Below are positions 8,828-16,588 of a stretch of 64,000 nucleotides of DNA, piece by piece (positions within the stretch are counted from its first letter, which is position 1; each line of letters starts with the position of its first letter). Where the stretch lies: NCBI GenBank assembly GCA_910578645.1, contig CAJTQI010000005.1:62001-126000 (forward strand). The letters run 5' to 3'. This stretch comes from an uncultured Lachnospiraceae bacterium. Its GTDB lineage: Bacteria; Bacillota; Clostridia; Lachnospirales; Lachnospiraceae. The translations under genes and the position numbers were made by a program. The notes beneath the pieces are model-generated. The model had not been told where the DNA came from. It saw only the letters and a program-made list of their open reading frames with translations, and did not search any database.

Positions 8828-9508
8828 TTATCTTGACGGCACCATCCTGATAATCCGTCCTGCAAATTCATTGAAGTTCTGTGTCTGGAGAATTACTCTG
8901 CCCGGCCCTGTCAGTTTGGTTAAGAACAAACCTTCACCGCCCAGAAAAATATTCTTTAGCCCTTTCACAGTTTCTATTTCATACGCCACCGAGCGCTCAA
9001 ATGCCACCACGTTTCCCGTATCCACTTTGATTACTTCTCCCGGCGCTAAGTCTTTCACCACTTTATTGCCGTCAATCTCAAGGAAGACCATACCTGTCCC
9101 GCTAATATCCTGTAAGATAAATCCTTCGCCGCCAAACAATCCGGCAGAAAATTTCTTAGTAAATGTGACATTTAAATTCACTGTCTCTTCCGCACAAAGA
9201 AAAGCACCCTTCTGACAAATCATCCCGCCGTTTTGCCCAACGTCAATGGGAAGCACCTCTCCTGCCACCGTAGAAGCAAAAGCCACCATAGTGCCCGGAC
9301 GCTCAGCCTTATATGTCGCCATAAACAAAGATTCACCCGAGAACATCCTGCCAATACTTTTGCCAAATCCGCCTCTCATATTGGAATCCATGGAAACTCC
9401 TTCAGACATCCACGCCATGCCGCCCGACTGTGTATACATGGATTCGCCAGGCGCGTCAAAAACCACTTCCACCACCGGCATAGTATCGCCGATTACTCTG
9501 TACCTCAT
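8828..9508 (-). CDS. AIM24/TIGR00266 family protein
   Basis: 226 residues, predicted soluble, no signal peptide. The sequence is a beta-rich, glycine-rich double repeat typical of the AIM24 (TIGR00266) family: an early MYTQSGGMAWMSEGV segment, then GGEGFILQDISGTG and GGEGLFLTKLTGPGRV as the two matching half-repeats. The family is named after a yeast mitochondrial protein; bacterial members have no settled function. A GGGGAG ribosome site precedes the ATG at 9508. The gene is single, with its own terminator, and borders an AT-rich accessory region. Family assignment is confident; role unknown. Confidence 0.85.
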   Translation of the reverse strand: MRYRVIGDTMPVVEVVFDAPGESMYTQSGGMAWMSEGVSMDSNMRGGFGKSIGRMFSGESLFMATYKAERPGTMVAFASTVAGEVLPIDVGQNGGMICQKGAFLCAEETVNLNVTFTKKFSAGLFGGEGFILQDISGTGMVFLEIDGNKVVKDLAPGEVIKVDTGNVVAFERSVAYEIETVKGLKNIFLGGEGLFLTKLTGPGRVILQTQNFNEFAGRIIRMVPSR

Positions 9509-9650
9509 AGTAAACTCCCCTTTCGTAATGTATATGATTATTGTTCCTGTTAAATTTTCTCATAATAATCCACTTGTTGCAAGGGGTATGCCAATTCCCA
9601 TCCAAGAATATCTGTCAGTATTTTTAATCTTCATATTCACAAATATACCC

Positions 9651-9672
9651 TACCCTCAGTGAACAAAGGGTA
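9651..9672 (-). terminator. Hairpin ending the zinc-ribbon pseudogene
   Basis: Arms TACCCT and AGGGTA around a CAGTGAACAA loop. The same 15-base core TACCCTCAGTGAACA recurs at 30109-30123 (opposite strand) and 60422-60436. No clear U tract follows here, so termination is inferred. Confidence 0.4.
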
Positions 9673-10184
9673 CGGTTCCCGAATAGAACTCTGCAACTGC
9701 AATCAAATCGTCAGGCACATCGTTCCATACCCAGCACTCTTCTTTACTGACATAAAACATATTCATATACATTTCATCCTGTAATAAGGAGTTATCATAA
9801 AAGCTCGGTTCTCCGGTGAGCCAGTAAGAAATGTACGGCTCCTGATTTAAAACCACGCTTCCATATATTCCATCCCTTTTTAACTTTTTTGGGAATTATA
9901 CTCTCGCTCTCTTTTCCGTTATATCCCATTATATGTGCTTTATCACCATAAATCTCATAACTCCAATCTGATTTCGGAATATGAAACAAACTAAAATAAC
10001 TTAATATTGAGAAACATATACAACCCCACAACATTCCAAAAATACGATTACAAACCTCTGTACGGGTTTCTTTGTTTTAACACTACTCTGTTTCCTTTTG
10101 CTGCTTTTTTTCGAATTTATATCCGCAATTACCACAAAATTTCGATGTATCCGACAGTTCTTTACCACATTTTGGACAAAACAT
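9656..10184 (-). pseudogene. Degenerate zinc-ribbon/membrane/LRR_5-like protein gene
   Basis: A well-formed start (AAGGAGA before ATG at 10184) opens a 33-residue zinc ribbon with paired CPKCG and CGNCG knuckles, stopped at 10083. The reading then resumes in other frames: a membrane segment (WGCICFSILSYFSLF) followed by YEIYGDKAHIMGYNGKES and IIPKKVKKG, which resemble BspA-type leucine-rich repeats, in 9795-10034; then a 66-residue tail in 9656-9856. At least two frame changes are needed to join these, so I call it a decayed gene; the 33-residue zinc-ribbon peptide could still be made. It is preceded by promoter/operator copy 1 and is AT-rich relative to its neighbours. Confidence 0.5.
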
Positions 10185-10228
10185 TTCTTATCTCCTTGTA
10201 TCTATCTATTTGTTTATTCTCCGCTAAT

Positions 10229-10282
10229 TTTATGTTATATATTCTAACATAAATTTATAATACATTTTTATAATCATTTCAA
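10229..10282 (-). promoter_or_regulatory. Promoter/operator unit, copy 1
   Basis: Minus strand: -35 TTGAAA (10277-10282), 17-base spacer, -10 TATAAA (10254-10259), then a palindrome TGTTA-N7-TAACA (10233-10249) whose arms extend to 9 bp (TTTATGTTA/TAACATAAA, 10229-10253). The palindrome covers the expected transcription start. The unit lies about 45 bases before the zinc-ribbon start and is nearly identical to units at 10651-10700 and 12442-12490. Confidence 0.7.
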
Positions 10283-10335
10283 TAACAAATATTCCTTCTT
10301 ATCGTCTGCACTTCACGGCCAAGCCCGTTATTCAA

Positions 10336-10368
10336 AAAAAGGAATCACATTTATCGTGATTCCTTTTT
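10336..10368. terminator. Bidirectional terminator hairpin
   Basis: Perfect 13-bp arms AAAAAGGAATCAC (10336-10348) and GTGATTCCTTTTT (10356-10368) with a 7-base loop. T runs follow in both directions. It would end transcripts coming leftward from promoter copy 2, before promoter copy 1. Confidence 0.7.
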
Positions 10369-10443
10369 ACGTCTTCGGTCAACTTACTGTCTATTCCCAG
10401 TATTTAAGCCACTTTATTTACCTTTCCACCGTTTGTATTTTTA

Positions 10444-10580
10444 TTACCTTCTTATCACTCTACATTTATCCGGAATTGCATTCTTATCTATTCTCACATA
10501 GCCCGGGAGCTCTATACTTGTCAGATTACTATGTCCTTCAATGCTCTATACCTATATTTGTCATATCTTACGAAATCCAT
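10444..10580 (-). pseudogene. Remnant of a leucine-rich-repeat (BspA-like) gene
   Basis: An ATG at 10580 with an AAGGGGGG ribosome site opens a 19-codon frame. In another frame, 10444-10545 encodes 33 residues containing GHSNLTSIELPGYVRIDKNA, which fits the LRR_5 (BspA-like) repeat pattern. The two pieces are out of register, so no intact protein is expected. It lies between promoter/operator copy 2 and a terminator, as a former gene of the same regulated set would. The assignment rests on one repeat and is tentative. Confidence 0.35.
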
Positions 10581-10650
10581 CCCCCCTTAACCGTTTGGTG
10601 AAATATAATTTCAATCTCTTTTCCCGTATATTTATTCCACGCTGCGTATA

Positions 10651-10700
10651 TGTTATATCTTCTAACACAAATTTATAACATGTTTTTATAATCTTTTCAA
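10651..10700 (-). promoter_or_regulatory. Promoter/operator unit, copy 2
   Basis: Minus strand: TTGAAA (10695-10700), 17-base spacer, TATAAA (10672-10677), then TGTTA-N7-TAACA (10651-10667). It reads leftward into the LRR remnant, while the ribbon-helix-helix gene begins 37 bases to the right on the other strand. A regulator bound here could control both directions. Confidence 0.7.
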
Positions 10701-10737
10701 TATTAAAATATGTTGTAAAAGAAATCGAGGTGGTCAT

Positions 10738-10935
10738 ATGGCAAATAATGATAAATTAATAATCAAACCTAAGAAATATAAAGGGAATGACGGATACAAG
10801 ACATTCTCCATCAGAATCAAAGAAGAACTCGTGGAAAATATAGATTCTATTTCAGCCAGAACCGGACACAGCAGAAACGAATTGATTGGAATTTTTCTTG
10901 AATATGCTACCCAAAACTGCAAAATTGAGGACTAA
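10738..10935 (+). CDS. Ribbon-helix-helix (Arc/CopG-like) DNA-binding protein
   Basis: 65 residues. After a short basic N-terminus the segment KTFSIRIKEELVENIDSISA gives the beta strand and first helix, and GHSRNELIGIFLEYA the second helix, of a ribbon-helix-helix fold. Proteins of this size bind DNA as dimers of dimers on short inverted or direct repeats. GAGGTGG precedes the ATG. It is divergent from promoter/operator copy 2, whose palindrome starts about 70 bases upstream, and it is the only recognisable transcription factor in the island, so it is the natural candidate to bind the three operators. No toxin gene lies beside it, which argues against an antitoxin. Function is inferred from fold and position. 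Confidence 0.75.
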   Translation: MANNDKLIIKPKKYKGNDGYKTFSIRIKEELVENIDSISARTGHSRNELIGIFLEYATQNCKIED

Positions 10936-10936
10936 A

Positions 10937-10960
10937 GATTGAAAATTTAAATTTTCAATG
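10937..10960. repeat. AT-rich palindrome, copy 1
   Basis: Contains the perfect 22-bp palindrome at 10938-10959 (arms ATTGAAAATTT/AAATTTTCAAT) directly after the ribbon-helix-helix stop codon. A near-identical palindrome lies at 53227-53250. It may act as a weak transcript end or be a dispersed repeat. Confidence 0.6.
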
Positions 10961-10988
10961 GAGCAAAAAATGAATCACGTTTATTGTG

Positions 10989-11043
10989 AAGGGGCGGAGC
11001 CTAAATCTTACATTTAAAAAGGACGATTCTGAAACCGCCCCTT
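10989..11043. other. Long-loop GC stem in the 10936-11234 intergenic stretch
   Basis: Arms AAGGGGCGG (10989-10997) and CCGCCCCTT (11035-11043), separated by 37 bases. The rest of this 299-base gap holds the palindrome at 10937 and no coding signal that I can support. Confidence 0.4.
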
Positions 11044-11234
11044 TAAACGCTTGATTACAGTAAGCGGATGATTTGACACTTACAAATCATTTCATTAACT
11101 ACCCACCTACGGATACATGACCATTTAACAATAACACCACTTCGCTATTTTCTAACGCTACAAATATACATCGTACCAGTCAGCTGCACTAATCTCGGAA
11201 CCACCTCCCCAAGTGCTTCGTGACAGCCTAGAGA

Positions 11235-12368
11235 CTATATGTACGGGTCAACAATCATCTCATATGATTTATAATCAGGAACAGGCTCCTTCGAGGATAT
11301 ACCTTCTATAAAAAATGTTGTATTTGAATCACCAAATTTTCTATTGGTATCAACAAATCCGTATATATACCACCTATCTCCGGAATGAGAATCATAAATA
11401 CGCCAATAAACGCACATTCCCTTATTTAAATTGCAAGTATAATCCGGGTCTCCCCAAGCACTCAATACAGTATAATAATCTTCGCCACTCTTGATGTTAT
11501 TATAAAATGTGATATGCTTATCTCCACGTTTTCTGCACTTAAAATCCAATACTTTAGAAGTAACAGATGATTTGTCGGCATAGCGAATAATAAACTCGCT
11601 GAATTCATCACTTCTAAAGTCAGGATATTTACCGTCAATCGCGAAACAATACCCTTCATTCCAAGCAGAATCACCAACACTAGAAGGCTTATAATTGGTA
11701 TTTTCAAACAATCTTCCTATGTCTGTTCTGGTTTTTGCAATATCAATTATTACACCATCAACATTAACTACAGTTTTTCCTATTGTTTCTCCACAAATTT
11801 TACAATTTTGCCTTGCCCAATCCCAATCATGTTCTGAGCCACCTTCTGTTTCTCTACATACACTACAGGTTTTTGGTTCTGTACAAGTCGCCTCTTCCCA
11901 GCTATGCCCTAATGCTTCCCCTTCTGTTTCTCCGCATACACTACAGGTTTTTGGTTCTGTACAAGCCGCCTCTTCCCAGCTATGCCCTAATACTTCCCCT
12001 TCTGTTTCTCCGCATACACTACAGGTTTTTGGCTCTGTACAAGCCACTTCTTCCTAGCTATGCCCTAATGCTTCCCCTTCTGTCTCTCCACATCTATTAC
12101 TAGTTTTTGCCGTTGAACAAGTCGCTTCCTCCCAGTCATGCCCTAATGCTTCCCCTTCTGTCTCTCCACATCTATTACTAGTTTTTGCCGTTGAACAAGT
12201 CACTTCCTCCCAGTCATGCCCTAATGCTTCCCCCTCAGTCTCTCCACACTTATTACAGGTTTTCGCCTCTATGCAGGTGGCTTCCTGCCAATCGTGAAAT
12301 ATACAACACCCTGTCACCATAAATACAAATGATACCACCAACATACTTACTGCCATTTTCTTTCGCAT
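11235..12368 (-). pseudogene. Cysteine-repeat lipoprotein interrupted by an amber codon
   Basis: A lipoprotein signal (MVTGC lipobox, Cys at residue 21) is followed by six tandem 26-residue units with the pattern C-x3-KT-C-x2-CGETEGEALGH-x-WEE, then a C-terminal domain of about 200 residues with no family I recognise. Unit 3 reads GHS-stop-EE where every other unit has GH[SD]WEE: the codon at 12054-12056 is TAG in place of TGG. The frame is otherwise open from 12368 to 11235. The product is therefore either a 104-residue truncated lipoprotein or, with readthrough, about 377 residues. A separate start at 12047 (GTG) has no export signal. Promoter/operator copy 3 lies upstream. Confidence 0.6.
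11811..12275 (-). repeat. Tandem 78-bp coding repeats (six units)
   Basis: Six consecutive units of 26 codons (the last has 25) inside the lipoprotein gene. Units 4 and 5 are almost identical in DNA, and so are units 2 and 3, which shows recent unit-by-unit duplication. Each full unit carries two to three cysteines spaced like a small treble-clef motif. Confidence 0.8.
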
Positions 12369-12441
12369 AGCAAACTCTCCTTTTTATCGTATTAGCATCT
12401 TTCAAACACAAAAATTATATATATTTTTTTCGTTGTGTTTA

Positions 12442-12490
12442 TGTTATACTTTCTAACATAATTTATAACATATATTTATAGCTATTTCAA
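12442..12490 (-). promoter_or_regulatory. Promoter/operator unit, copy 3
   Basis: Minus strand: TTGAAA (12485-12490), 17-base spacer, TATAAA (12462-12467), then TGTTA-N7-TAACA (12442-12458). It lies about 75 bases before the lipoprotein start and reads toward it. Confidence 0.7.
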
Positions 12491-12580
12491 TATAAAAGAG
12501 TAGCTTAATCTTGCGCACATTTCCGTTTCTATATTGAGAAATCCCAATATACTAAACCAAGGGCTATCCGGCCAACCAAA

Positions 12581-12608
12581 AAAGGACATTCCTCACAGAA
12601 TGTCCTTT
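12581..12608 (-). terminator. Terminator after lysS
   Basis: Perfect arms AAAGGACATTC (12581-12591) and GAATGTCCTTT (12598-12608) with a 6-base loop and a T run on the minus strand, 13 bases past the lysS stop. Confidence 0.8.
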
Positions 12609-12620
12609 CCAAATATAAAA

Positions 12621-14753
12621 TTAACCAATACTTTCCATGGCCTGCGTCACGCAAACCTCACAGCTTCTCATGGCCTGAATCGTCTTGTCAAAAAGCTCGT
12701 CCAGTTCCCACCCAAGCATCTGGGCGCCCTGGGAGATAATCCCCCTGGAACAGCCTGCCGCAAATTTCTTGTCCTTGAATTTCTTCTTTAAGCTCTTGAC
12801 TTCCATATCCATCGTACTCTTAGACGGACGCATCAGCGCGCAGGACCAGATTAGCCCTGTCAATTCATCCGCCGCAAAAAGCACCTTTTCCATCTCCAAC
12901 TTCGGCTCGTCCTCGCTGCATATTCCGTAGCCGTGGGAACACACCGCATATATCATATCTTCCCCAACGCCTGCTTCCCTCAGAAGCTCCGGCGCCTTCT
13001 TGCAGTGCTCCTCCGGATAAAGCTCAAAATCTATATCGTGAAGAAGCCCGGTGATTCCCCAGAACTCTTCTTCTTCCCCATAGCCCAATTCCTTTGCATA
13101 CCAACGCATCACGCCTTCCACCGTCAGAGCATGTTGGAGGTGGAACGGTTCATTATTATATTTTCTCAATAATTCCCATGCCTGCTCGCGGGATATGCTG
13201 CTTTGTTTCGCCTCCTGGCCTTCTCCCTTCTTCGCCGATTTGGCCTGGCCGGACGGTTTCTTCTCCACGCTCTTCATGGTGGGGAATAACAATACGTCAC
13301 GGATTGCCGGTGCATCCGTCAACAGCATCACCAGTCTGTCAATCCCGTATCCGATGCCTCCTGTGGGAGGCATACCAATCTCAAGCGCGTTCATAAAATC
13401 CTCATCCGTGGTATTGGCCTCCTCGTCACCTGCCGCCAATGCCGCTTCCTGCGCCTTAAAACGCTCCCGTTGGTCGATGGGGTCATTTAGCTCCGAATAT
13501 GCGTTACACATCTCCCGCCCGGTAATAAACAGTTCAAAACGCTCCACGTACTGCGGATTTCCCGGTTTCTTCTTCGTCAGCGGGGAAATCTCAATCGGAT
13601 GGTCCATGATAAAGGTGGGCTGGACAAGATGTTCTTCTACATACTCTTCAAAGAACAGGTTCAGGATATCTCCCTTCTGGTGCCTGTCCTCGTAATGGAC
13701 ACCCTTCTCATCGGCTATCCGCTTAGCCTCCGCCGTGTCCTTAACTGTGTCAAAATCCACATCTGCATACTGCTTCACGGCTTCTGTCATGGTCATCCGC
13801 CCAAAAGGCTTGCCCAAGTCGATTTCCACCCCTCCATAGGAAACAGTGGTTGTGCCACAAACTTCTTTTGCAACATGGCGGAACATATTCTCGGTCAGTT
13901 CCATCATGCCATAGTAATCCGTATATGCCTGATATAATTCCATCAACGTAAATTCCGGATTATGCCTTGCATCCAATCCCTCGTTACGGAAAACCCTTCC
14001 AATCTCATAGACTCTTTCCATACCGCCCACAATCAGCCGCTTTAAATAAAGTTCCAACGATATACGCAGCTTCACATCCTCATCCAACGCATTGTAATGA
14101 GTCTCGAAAGGTCTTGCCGCGGCGCCGCCTGCATTGGCCACAAGCATGGGCGTCTCCACTTCCAGGAATCCTTGTCCGTCCAGATAACGCCTGATAGCGC
14201 TGATAATCTTGGAACGCATCACAAAAGTCTTCTTCACTTCCCCGTTCATAATCAAGTCCGTATATCTTTGTCTGTAGCGGAGGTCCGTATTCACAAGCCC
14301 ATGATACTTCTCCGGCAAAATCTGGAGACTTTTTGACAAAAGTGTCACTTTATTCGCATGGACAGAAATTTCTCCGGTCTTGGTTGTAAAAACCTCTCCT
14401 TCGATGCCAACGATATCACCCACATCATATTTCTTAAAGTCAGCATAAGCCTCTTCGCCGATGCTGTCCCTCGCCACATAGGACTGGATATCCCCCTGTA
14501 AATCCTGTACGTTGCAAAAGGACGCTTTACCCATAATACGCTTGGACATCACCCGTCCTGCAATGGATACGCTCTTACCCTCCAACGCTTCATATTGGTC
14601 TTTTATCTCCTGGCTGTGATGGGTTACATCATATTTGGTAATCTGAAAAGGGTCTTTACCGTTCTCCTGCAAAGCGGCAAGCTTTTCCCGCCTTACTTTC
14701 AGAAGTTGGTTAATATCCTGCTGTCCGTTGTCTTGATTGTGTATTTCCGCCAT
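12621..14753 (-). CDS. lysS: Lysyl-tRNA synthetase fused to a C-terminal HD-domain protein
   Basis: 710 residues from the ATG at 14753, chosen because GGAGG sits just upstream; a longer frame to 14834 lacks this. Residues ~1-498 are a full class II LysRS: OB-fold anticodon domain, motif 1 (FLEVETPMLVANAGGAAARP), motif 2 (RVYEIGRVFRNEGLDARHNP) and motif 3 (GIGYGIDRLVMLLTD). A Lys/Ser/Gln-rich linker (~499-525) leads to ~185 residues resembling stand-alone HD-domain hydrolases, with LHDIDFELYPEEH carrying the HD pair, SHGYG, and AADELTGLIW. LysRS charges tRNA-Lys; the tail could act on nucleotides or be regulatory. Upstream greA is 135 bases away. The fusion is not explained by a frameshift, since both parts are in one open frame. 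Confidence 0.93.
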   Translation of the reverse strand: MAEIHNQDNGQQDINQLLKVRREKLAALQENGKDPFQITKYDVTHHSQEIKDQYEALEGKSVSIAGRVMSKRIMGKASFCNVQDLQGDIQSYVARDSIGEEAYADFKKYDVGDIVGIEGEVFTTKTGEISVHANKVTLLSKSLQILPEKYHGLVNTDLRYRQRYTDLIMNGEVKKTFVMRSKIISAIRRYLDGQGFLEVETPMLVANAGGAAARPFETHYNALDEDVKLRISLELYLKRLIVGGMERVYEIGRVFRNEGLDARHNPEFTLMELYQAYTDYYGMMELTENMFRHVAKEVCGTTTVSYGGVEIDLGKPFGRMTMTEAVKQYADVDFDTVKDTAEAKRIADEKGVHYEDRHQKGDILNLFFEEYVEEHLVQPTFIMDHPIEISPLTKKKPGNPQYVERFELFITGREMCNAYSELNDPIDQRERFKAQEAALAAGDEEANTTDEDFMNALEIGMPPTGGIGYGIDRLVMLLTDAPAIRDVLLFPTMKSVEKKPSGQAKSAKKGEGQEAKQSSISREQAWELLRKYNNEPFHLQHALTVEGVMRWYAKELGYGEEEEFWGITGLLHDIDFELYPEEHCKKAPELLREAGVGEDMIYAVCSHGYGICSEDEPKLEMEKVLFAADELTGLIWSCALMRPSKSTMDMEVKSLKKKFKDKKFAAGCSRGIISQGAQMLGWELDELFDKTIQAMRSCEVCVTQAMESIG

Positions 14754-14888
14754 GCTAACCTCCGTTTTTACTTTATCAACAAATCCATGCAATACCAAAA
14801 TTTTTGCACTGAATCTGTACCGTCTTACTTGCAAGCGGCCAATCTAATGTAATGATTTTGAAAATCCGGTTACTTACTGACCGTCACA

Positions 14889-15371
14889 CTAGTTCGACCT
14901 TTGAATCTCCAATACCTTATACTGAATGACGCCTGCCTGAGTCTCTACATTCACCGTATCTCCGACTTTAGCGCCGATTAACGCTTTCCCTACGGGCGAC
15001 TCGTTAGAAATTTTACCCTTTAAGCTGTTGGCCTCGGTGGAGCCCACGATTTTATATTCCAGCTCTTCGTTAAATTCCATATCGAGAATCTTAACCTGAC
15101 AGCCAATGTTGATTTTATCTAAATCTACTTCGTCCTCTACGACTACTTCCGCATTCTTAAGTATTTTCTCAAGTTCTTCTATTCTTGCCTCGATATCGCG
15201 CTGTTCATCTTTTGCCGCATCATATTCGGCATTTTCGGACAAGTCACCCTGCTCCCTTGCCTCCTTAATCTTCTCTGCAACTTCTTTACGCTTTACGACT
15301 TTCAAGTCGTGTAATTCATCCTCGTATTTTCTCAATCCTTCATAAGTTAAAATGTTTTTTTTCTCCTGCAT
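14889..15371 (-). CDS. greA: GreA transcript cleavage factor
   Basis: 160 residues, the standard length. The N-terminal coiled coil carries the REQGDLSENAEYDAAKDEQ motif, whose acidic tip (Asp, Glu) enters the RNA polymerase secondary channel, followed by a C-terminal FKBP-like domain with SPVGKALIGAKVGD. GreA rescues backtracked polymerase by stimulating RNA cleavage. GGAAAGGAAG precedes the ATG. It sits immediately upstream of lysS on the same strand, a common clostridial pairing. Confidence 0.96.
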   Translation of the reverse strand: MQEKKNILTYEGLRKYEDELHDLKVVKRKEVAEKIKEAREQGDLSENAEYDAAKDEQRDIEARIEELEKILKNAEVVVEDEVDLDKINIGCQVKILDMEFNEELEYKIVGSTEANSLKGKISNESPVGKALIGAKVGDTVNVETQAGVIQYKVLEIQRSN

Positions 15372-15451
15372 GGTAGTTCTTCCTTTCCTAACAATAAATA
15401 TCTATTGGCCTCTGGCCCTGTGAAAAATTCTCATCGCAGTCACTTCTACAG

Positions 15452-16354
15452 TTATCCATCATAACTAGTTTTTACCATAGTGTCAAGGTATTTCAACGGT
15501 GAAACGTATGATACCTGCGGCACTTTCCGCCTAATCATATATTCCTTCACTGCCACGGATGCCGCATCGATATAGACAACGTTATTTCCCGGAAGGATTC
15601 TGGGATGCCGAAACTGCGCACAGTAATCCAGAACCATGCCCCCACACTTTGTTTTGCCGCATCTTAAACCGTACTCTCCCTCAGCCTGAACCATCCCTGC
15701 TTCCTGCCTGTCTGATTCAAATACCGGTTCCGGACGCGTATGATTCATAATATACGGCTCCAACTGCGGCACAAGTCCGTATTCATAATAATACTCATCC
15801 AAATGGTTCCCCAATTCCATCCAAATATCCGTTTCGACAATTTCTTCATAATAAATAATTAACTTATTAATTCTGGACAGATATGGCAATAAAAGTTCCC
15901 TGGTCATTTCCATCTGCCAGTCCGTATCCCCGGGTACCCCTAAAAGCACAGTCACTTCCCCGCATTGTCTGACCATGTCGCCTGCGTATTCTTCGATTAT
16001 CTGTCCTGTCAACATCTGCATGGTGGCACGGCGGGGAACAAAACGCCCGTTATATTTTTCCGTCAGCATTGCCTCAACCTGCGGATGAACATATGTATCC
16101 GCCATTCCCTCCACACGGCATAGTACACCGTCCATTGCCTCCGACAAAATCTCCGGTTTCCAAGGTTTGCGCCTATAATAAAAAGGCGGCACGGCACATC
16201 CGAGCACCTGCTTCCCACAAATTTCCTTCGCCTTAAGCACCGCCTCCTGAAACCAGTACTTCTTCGCTGCGCTCCCGTGTCCCGTCCCACTATCTTCCGC
16301 CGGATAATAATAAACAATCAACCCACTCTCCATGGCATAAATATATGCCGTCAC
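15452..16354 (-). CDS. Uncharacterised protein, 300 residues
   Basis: I do not recognise a characterised family. The protein is predicted soluble, starts with GTG at 16352-16354 (next in-frame ATG at 16333), and has few repeats. Notable segments are the tyrosine-rich LIVYYYPAED near the N-terminus, CAVPPFYYRRKPWKPEILS, VTVLLGVPGDTDWQME, which looks like a beta strand plus loop of a Rossmann-like fold, and the C-terminal FRHPRILPGNNVVYIDAASV. There is a CGKTKCGG pair of cysteines near residue 233. It lies between greA and dusB on the same strand. A conserved function in translation or RNA metabolism would fit the neighbours but is only positional. Confidence 0.7.
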   Translation of the reverse strand: MTAYIYAMESGLIVYYYPAEDSGTGHGSAAKKYWFQEAVLKAKEICGKQVLGCAVPPFYYRRKPWKPEILSEAMDGVLCRVEGMADTYVHPQVEAMLTEKYNGRFVPRRATMQMLTGQIIEEYAGDMVRQCGEVTVLLGVPGDTDWQMEMTRELLLPYLSRINKLIIYYEEIVETDIWMELGNHLDEYYYEYGLVPQLEPYIMNHTRPEPVFESDRQEAGMVQAEGEYGLRCGKTKCGGMVLDYCAQFRHPRILPGNNVVYIDAASVAVKEYMIRRKVPQVSYVSPLKYLDTMVKTSYDG

Positions 16355-16368
16355 CCATTAAGCCATGC

Positions 16369-16433
16369 AGAAAATATGATATAAGTACTCCGTGGGAGCT
16401 TGCTCACTTAGGAGTACTTATATCATATTTTCT
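16369..16433. repeat. 23-bp perfect inverted repeat hairpin
   Basis: Arms 16369-16391 and 16411-16433 are perfect complements over 23 bp (starting AGAAAATATGATATAAGT), with a 19-base loop. It sits just upstream of the 300-residue gene and could form a very stable hairpin or an attenuator. Loop plus right arm is repeated at 16552-16584. Confidence 0.75.
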
Positions 16434-16551
16434 ATAGGGCGCATGCCCGGCATGGATAACTTGTCCTTCTTACCTTTCCCCTTCTTCTCCATCCTTCCCC
16501 GGACAAGTTATATATGCGCATGGCTCGTCTATATCATATCACCTCCGCGAA

Positions 16552-16584
16552 AGCTTGCTCACTTAGGAGTACTTATATCATATT
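16552..16584. repeat. Direct repeat of the hairpin's right half
   Basis: A 33-bp exact copy of 16397-16429 (begins AGCTTGCTCACTTAGGAG), 155 bases away and ending just before the dusB stop codon. Between the copies lies a smaller inverted pair, AACTTGTCC/GGACAAGTT. The region between 16355 and 16588 has no gene. Confidence 0.75.
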
Positions 16585-16588
16585 CCCT

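Noticed and set aside
11811..12275. CRISPR-like array of regularly spaced repeats
   Set aside because: The units are 78 bp, continuous, in frame and encode a cysteine repeat. There are no spacers and no cas genes.
14754..14888. T-box leader in front of lysS
   Set aside because: The short gap lacks the T-box sequence and any specifier-like stem.
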